Shown: one piece after another, positions 63,012 through 64,000 of the stretch
Layout: each line of letters opens with the position of its first letter
Position numbering within the stretch: position 1 is the stretch's first letter
Assembly (NCBI RefSeq): GCF_000237085.1
Contig: NC_016627.1
Span: forward strand, 1,488,001-1,552,000
Origin: Acetivibrio clariflavus DSM 19732
GTDB taxonomy: Bacteria > Bacillota > Clostridia > Acetivibrionales > Acetivibrionaceae
Length of the DNA stretch: 64,000 nt
Direction: 5' to 3'
Made by a program: the position numbers and the translations under genes
The notes under the pieces: model-generated
The model's input: only the letters and a program-made list of their open reading frames with translations
What the model was told of the DNA's origin: nothing
Databases searched by the model: none

Positions 63012-63737
63012 ATGGAAGGGATTAAGCTAAGGGAATTTCTTCACGAAGGAGCAATAATCAGAACAAAGCACTGCAACAGTTCATCATGGGTAACAAACGT
63101 TGTCTATTCAATCAATGACGATTATATTGAAATTGATATAGGTCTGGAAAGGGACTATATACAGAATATAATCATGATTGGGGACACAATAAAATGTAAA
63201 TATACTTCCGACGATTATGAATTTACATTGAGAGGTTGGGTAACAAGAATAAACCTTGATATACCGCAGAGTATCACAATTAAAATACATGATATTGAAA
63301 GATTTGTGAATAAGCGTGACAGCTATAGATTTGATGTTTATCTTGCCTCCGTTATAAAATTAAAAAATAGTGATGAAAAAGGCATTTTTGCTATATTAAC
63401 TAATATTAGTCATACCGGTGCGGCTTTTACTGTGAAAGAGGATTTGGAAAAAGAATTGGGTATAACTTTTTTGGAAGACAATGAACGTACCTTCATTTTT
63501 GTGATATATATATCACCTGAGAAGCAAATAACCTTTGAAGGCACATTAAAGAGAAAATGTGATAACGAAAAGGGGAAGGAATACGGTGTGAGAATCACCG
63601 ATATTGATATTGAAAATGAAAAAGTCTTGGTAGAATTTCTTGAAAAACTTGCAAATAAAGATAAAGAGTTCTATAATAAACGAAGTGGTTTTTGGTCGAA
63701 AAATAGTAAGTACAAATTAGGTGGCGAAAATAAATAA
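63012..63737 (+). CDS. PilZ-domain (YcgR-like) c-di-GMP receptor
   Basis: 241 residues. The N-terminal YcgR-type domain (about 1-100) is followed by PilZ, with the c-di-GMP motifs RDSYR (RxxxR) and NISHTG (N/DxSxxG). Proteins of this layout slow the flagellar motor or steer exopolysaccharide output when c-di-GMP is high. ATG 63012 is 8 nt after GGAGG; an earlier ATG at 62988 overlaps the P-loop gene. It is probably cotranscribed with the P-loop gene. Confidence 0.9.
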   Translation: MEGIKLREFLHEGAIIRTKHCNSSSWVTNVVYSINDDYIEIDIGLERDYIQNIIMIGDTIKCKYTSDDYEFTLRGWVTRINLDIPQSITIKIHDIERFVNKRDSYRFDVYLASVIKLKNSDEKGIFAILTNISHTGAAFTVKEDLEKELGITFLEDNERTFIFVIYISPEKQITFEGTLKRKCDNEKGKEYGVRITDIDIENEKVLVEFLEKLANKDKEFYNKRSGFWSKNSKYKLGGENK

Positions 63738-63772
63738 TTTTATTTTTGACCACTAAGTAATGGGGGATAGAA

Positions 63773-63979
63773 ATGGCTAAAGTAACATTTCATGAAGAAC
63801 GCTGCAAGGGATGTAAGTTATGTACGACTGTATGTCCGAAAAAAATTGTTATTATGCTGGAAGATAAGATAAATCAAAAAGGCTTCCATCCGGCTGGTGT
63901 ATCTGATATGGACAAATGTATCGGATGTGCATTTTGTGCCACTATATGTCCTGATTGCGTAATTGAAGTTGAAAAATAA
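63773..63979 (+). CDS. 2x[4Fe-4S] ferredoxin, probable delta subunit of a 2-oxoacid:ferredoxin oxidoreductase
   Basis: 68 residues with two ferredoxin motifs, CKGCKLCTTVCP and CIGCAFCATICP. The size and the KGFHPAGVSDMDKC spacer match the delta (VorD/KorD-like) subunit that accepts electrons from oxidative decarboxylation of 2-oxoacids. The partner alpha, beta and gamma genes would follow just beyond the window edge. GGGGG lies before the ATG. Confidence 0.88.
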   Translation: MAKVTFHEERCKGCKLCTTVCPKKIVIMLEDKINQKGFHPAGVSDMDKCIGCAFCATICPDCVIEVEK

Positions 63980-64000
63980 ATTCATTTATATGAAACGGAT

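Overview
The window looks like the chromosome of an anaerobic, spore-forming, cellulosome-producing clostridium of the Acetivibrio (Clostridium) thermocellus type. The DNA is AT-rich. It encodes a type I dockerin protein with an expansin-like module, S-layer (SLH) proteins, a small acid-soluble spore protein, a trimeric [FeFe]-hydrogenase, a T-box leader before pheST and a CIRCE heat-shock operator. The species call is inferred from gene content only.

Layout. 1-4.5 kb: the end of a HAD-like gene, then an AgrA/AgrC-type two-component pair whose kinase gene is cut by an IS110-family element. 5.3-14 kb: a giant SLH/InlB-repeat surface protein interrupted by an in-frame TGA, then an SLH-anchored subtilisin. 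14.7-16.1 kb: a tRNA-His/Gln/Lys operon and the dockerin-expansin gene. 16.8-23.2 kb: modABC molybdate transport, prfC and a TGS/uridine-kinase-like protein. 23.3-32.1 kb: a hydrogenase locus with a regulatory half (two DRTGG proteins, an RsbW-like ATPase, a hydrogenase-like Fe-S protein, a PHP protein) and a catalytic half (hydC, an ATPase, a 2Fe-2S ferredoxin, hydB, hydA). 32.2-36 kb: Nudix, nitroreductase, flavoprotein, AraC regulator and aminotransferase. 36-45 kb: T-box-pheST, SASP, pgi, a phosphoesterase, an MCP and tRNA-Leu. 46.2-53.3 kb: a perfect CIRCE element heading a GH130/nucleotidyltransferase/GT4/barrel operon, a decayed nucleotidyltransferase copy, manA and the L25/Ctc gene. 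53.6-56.4 kb: an SDR gene, a long AT-rich gap with a two-unit CRISPR-like relic, and a WYL regulator. 56.4-60.1 kb: a second IS110 copy lying in the Shine-Dalgarno sequence of an ECF sigma/anti-sigma operon. 60.4-64 kb: HAD, flavin reductase, P-loop, PilZ and a ferredoxin subunit that probably starts a 2-oxoacid:ferredoxin oxidoreductase operon.

Most notable. The two IS110 copies (1,863 bp each) have exact CT-core junctions. Their 405-bp leader can be read as an IS621-like bridge RNA: a near-consensus -10, a closing stem, and two candidate guides that fit both insertion targets. The left guide ACCUCCU equals the 16S anti-Shine-Dalgarno core, and copy 2 sits exactly in an AAGGAGG ribosome-binding site. 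The right guide differs between the copies in a way that follows each copy's own target. Also notable: a heat-shock operator on a mannose-glycan operon, a nonsense-split surface protein, and a possible structured leader RNA at 45.1 kb.
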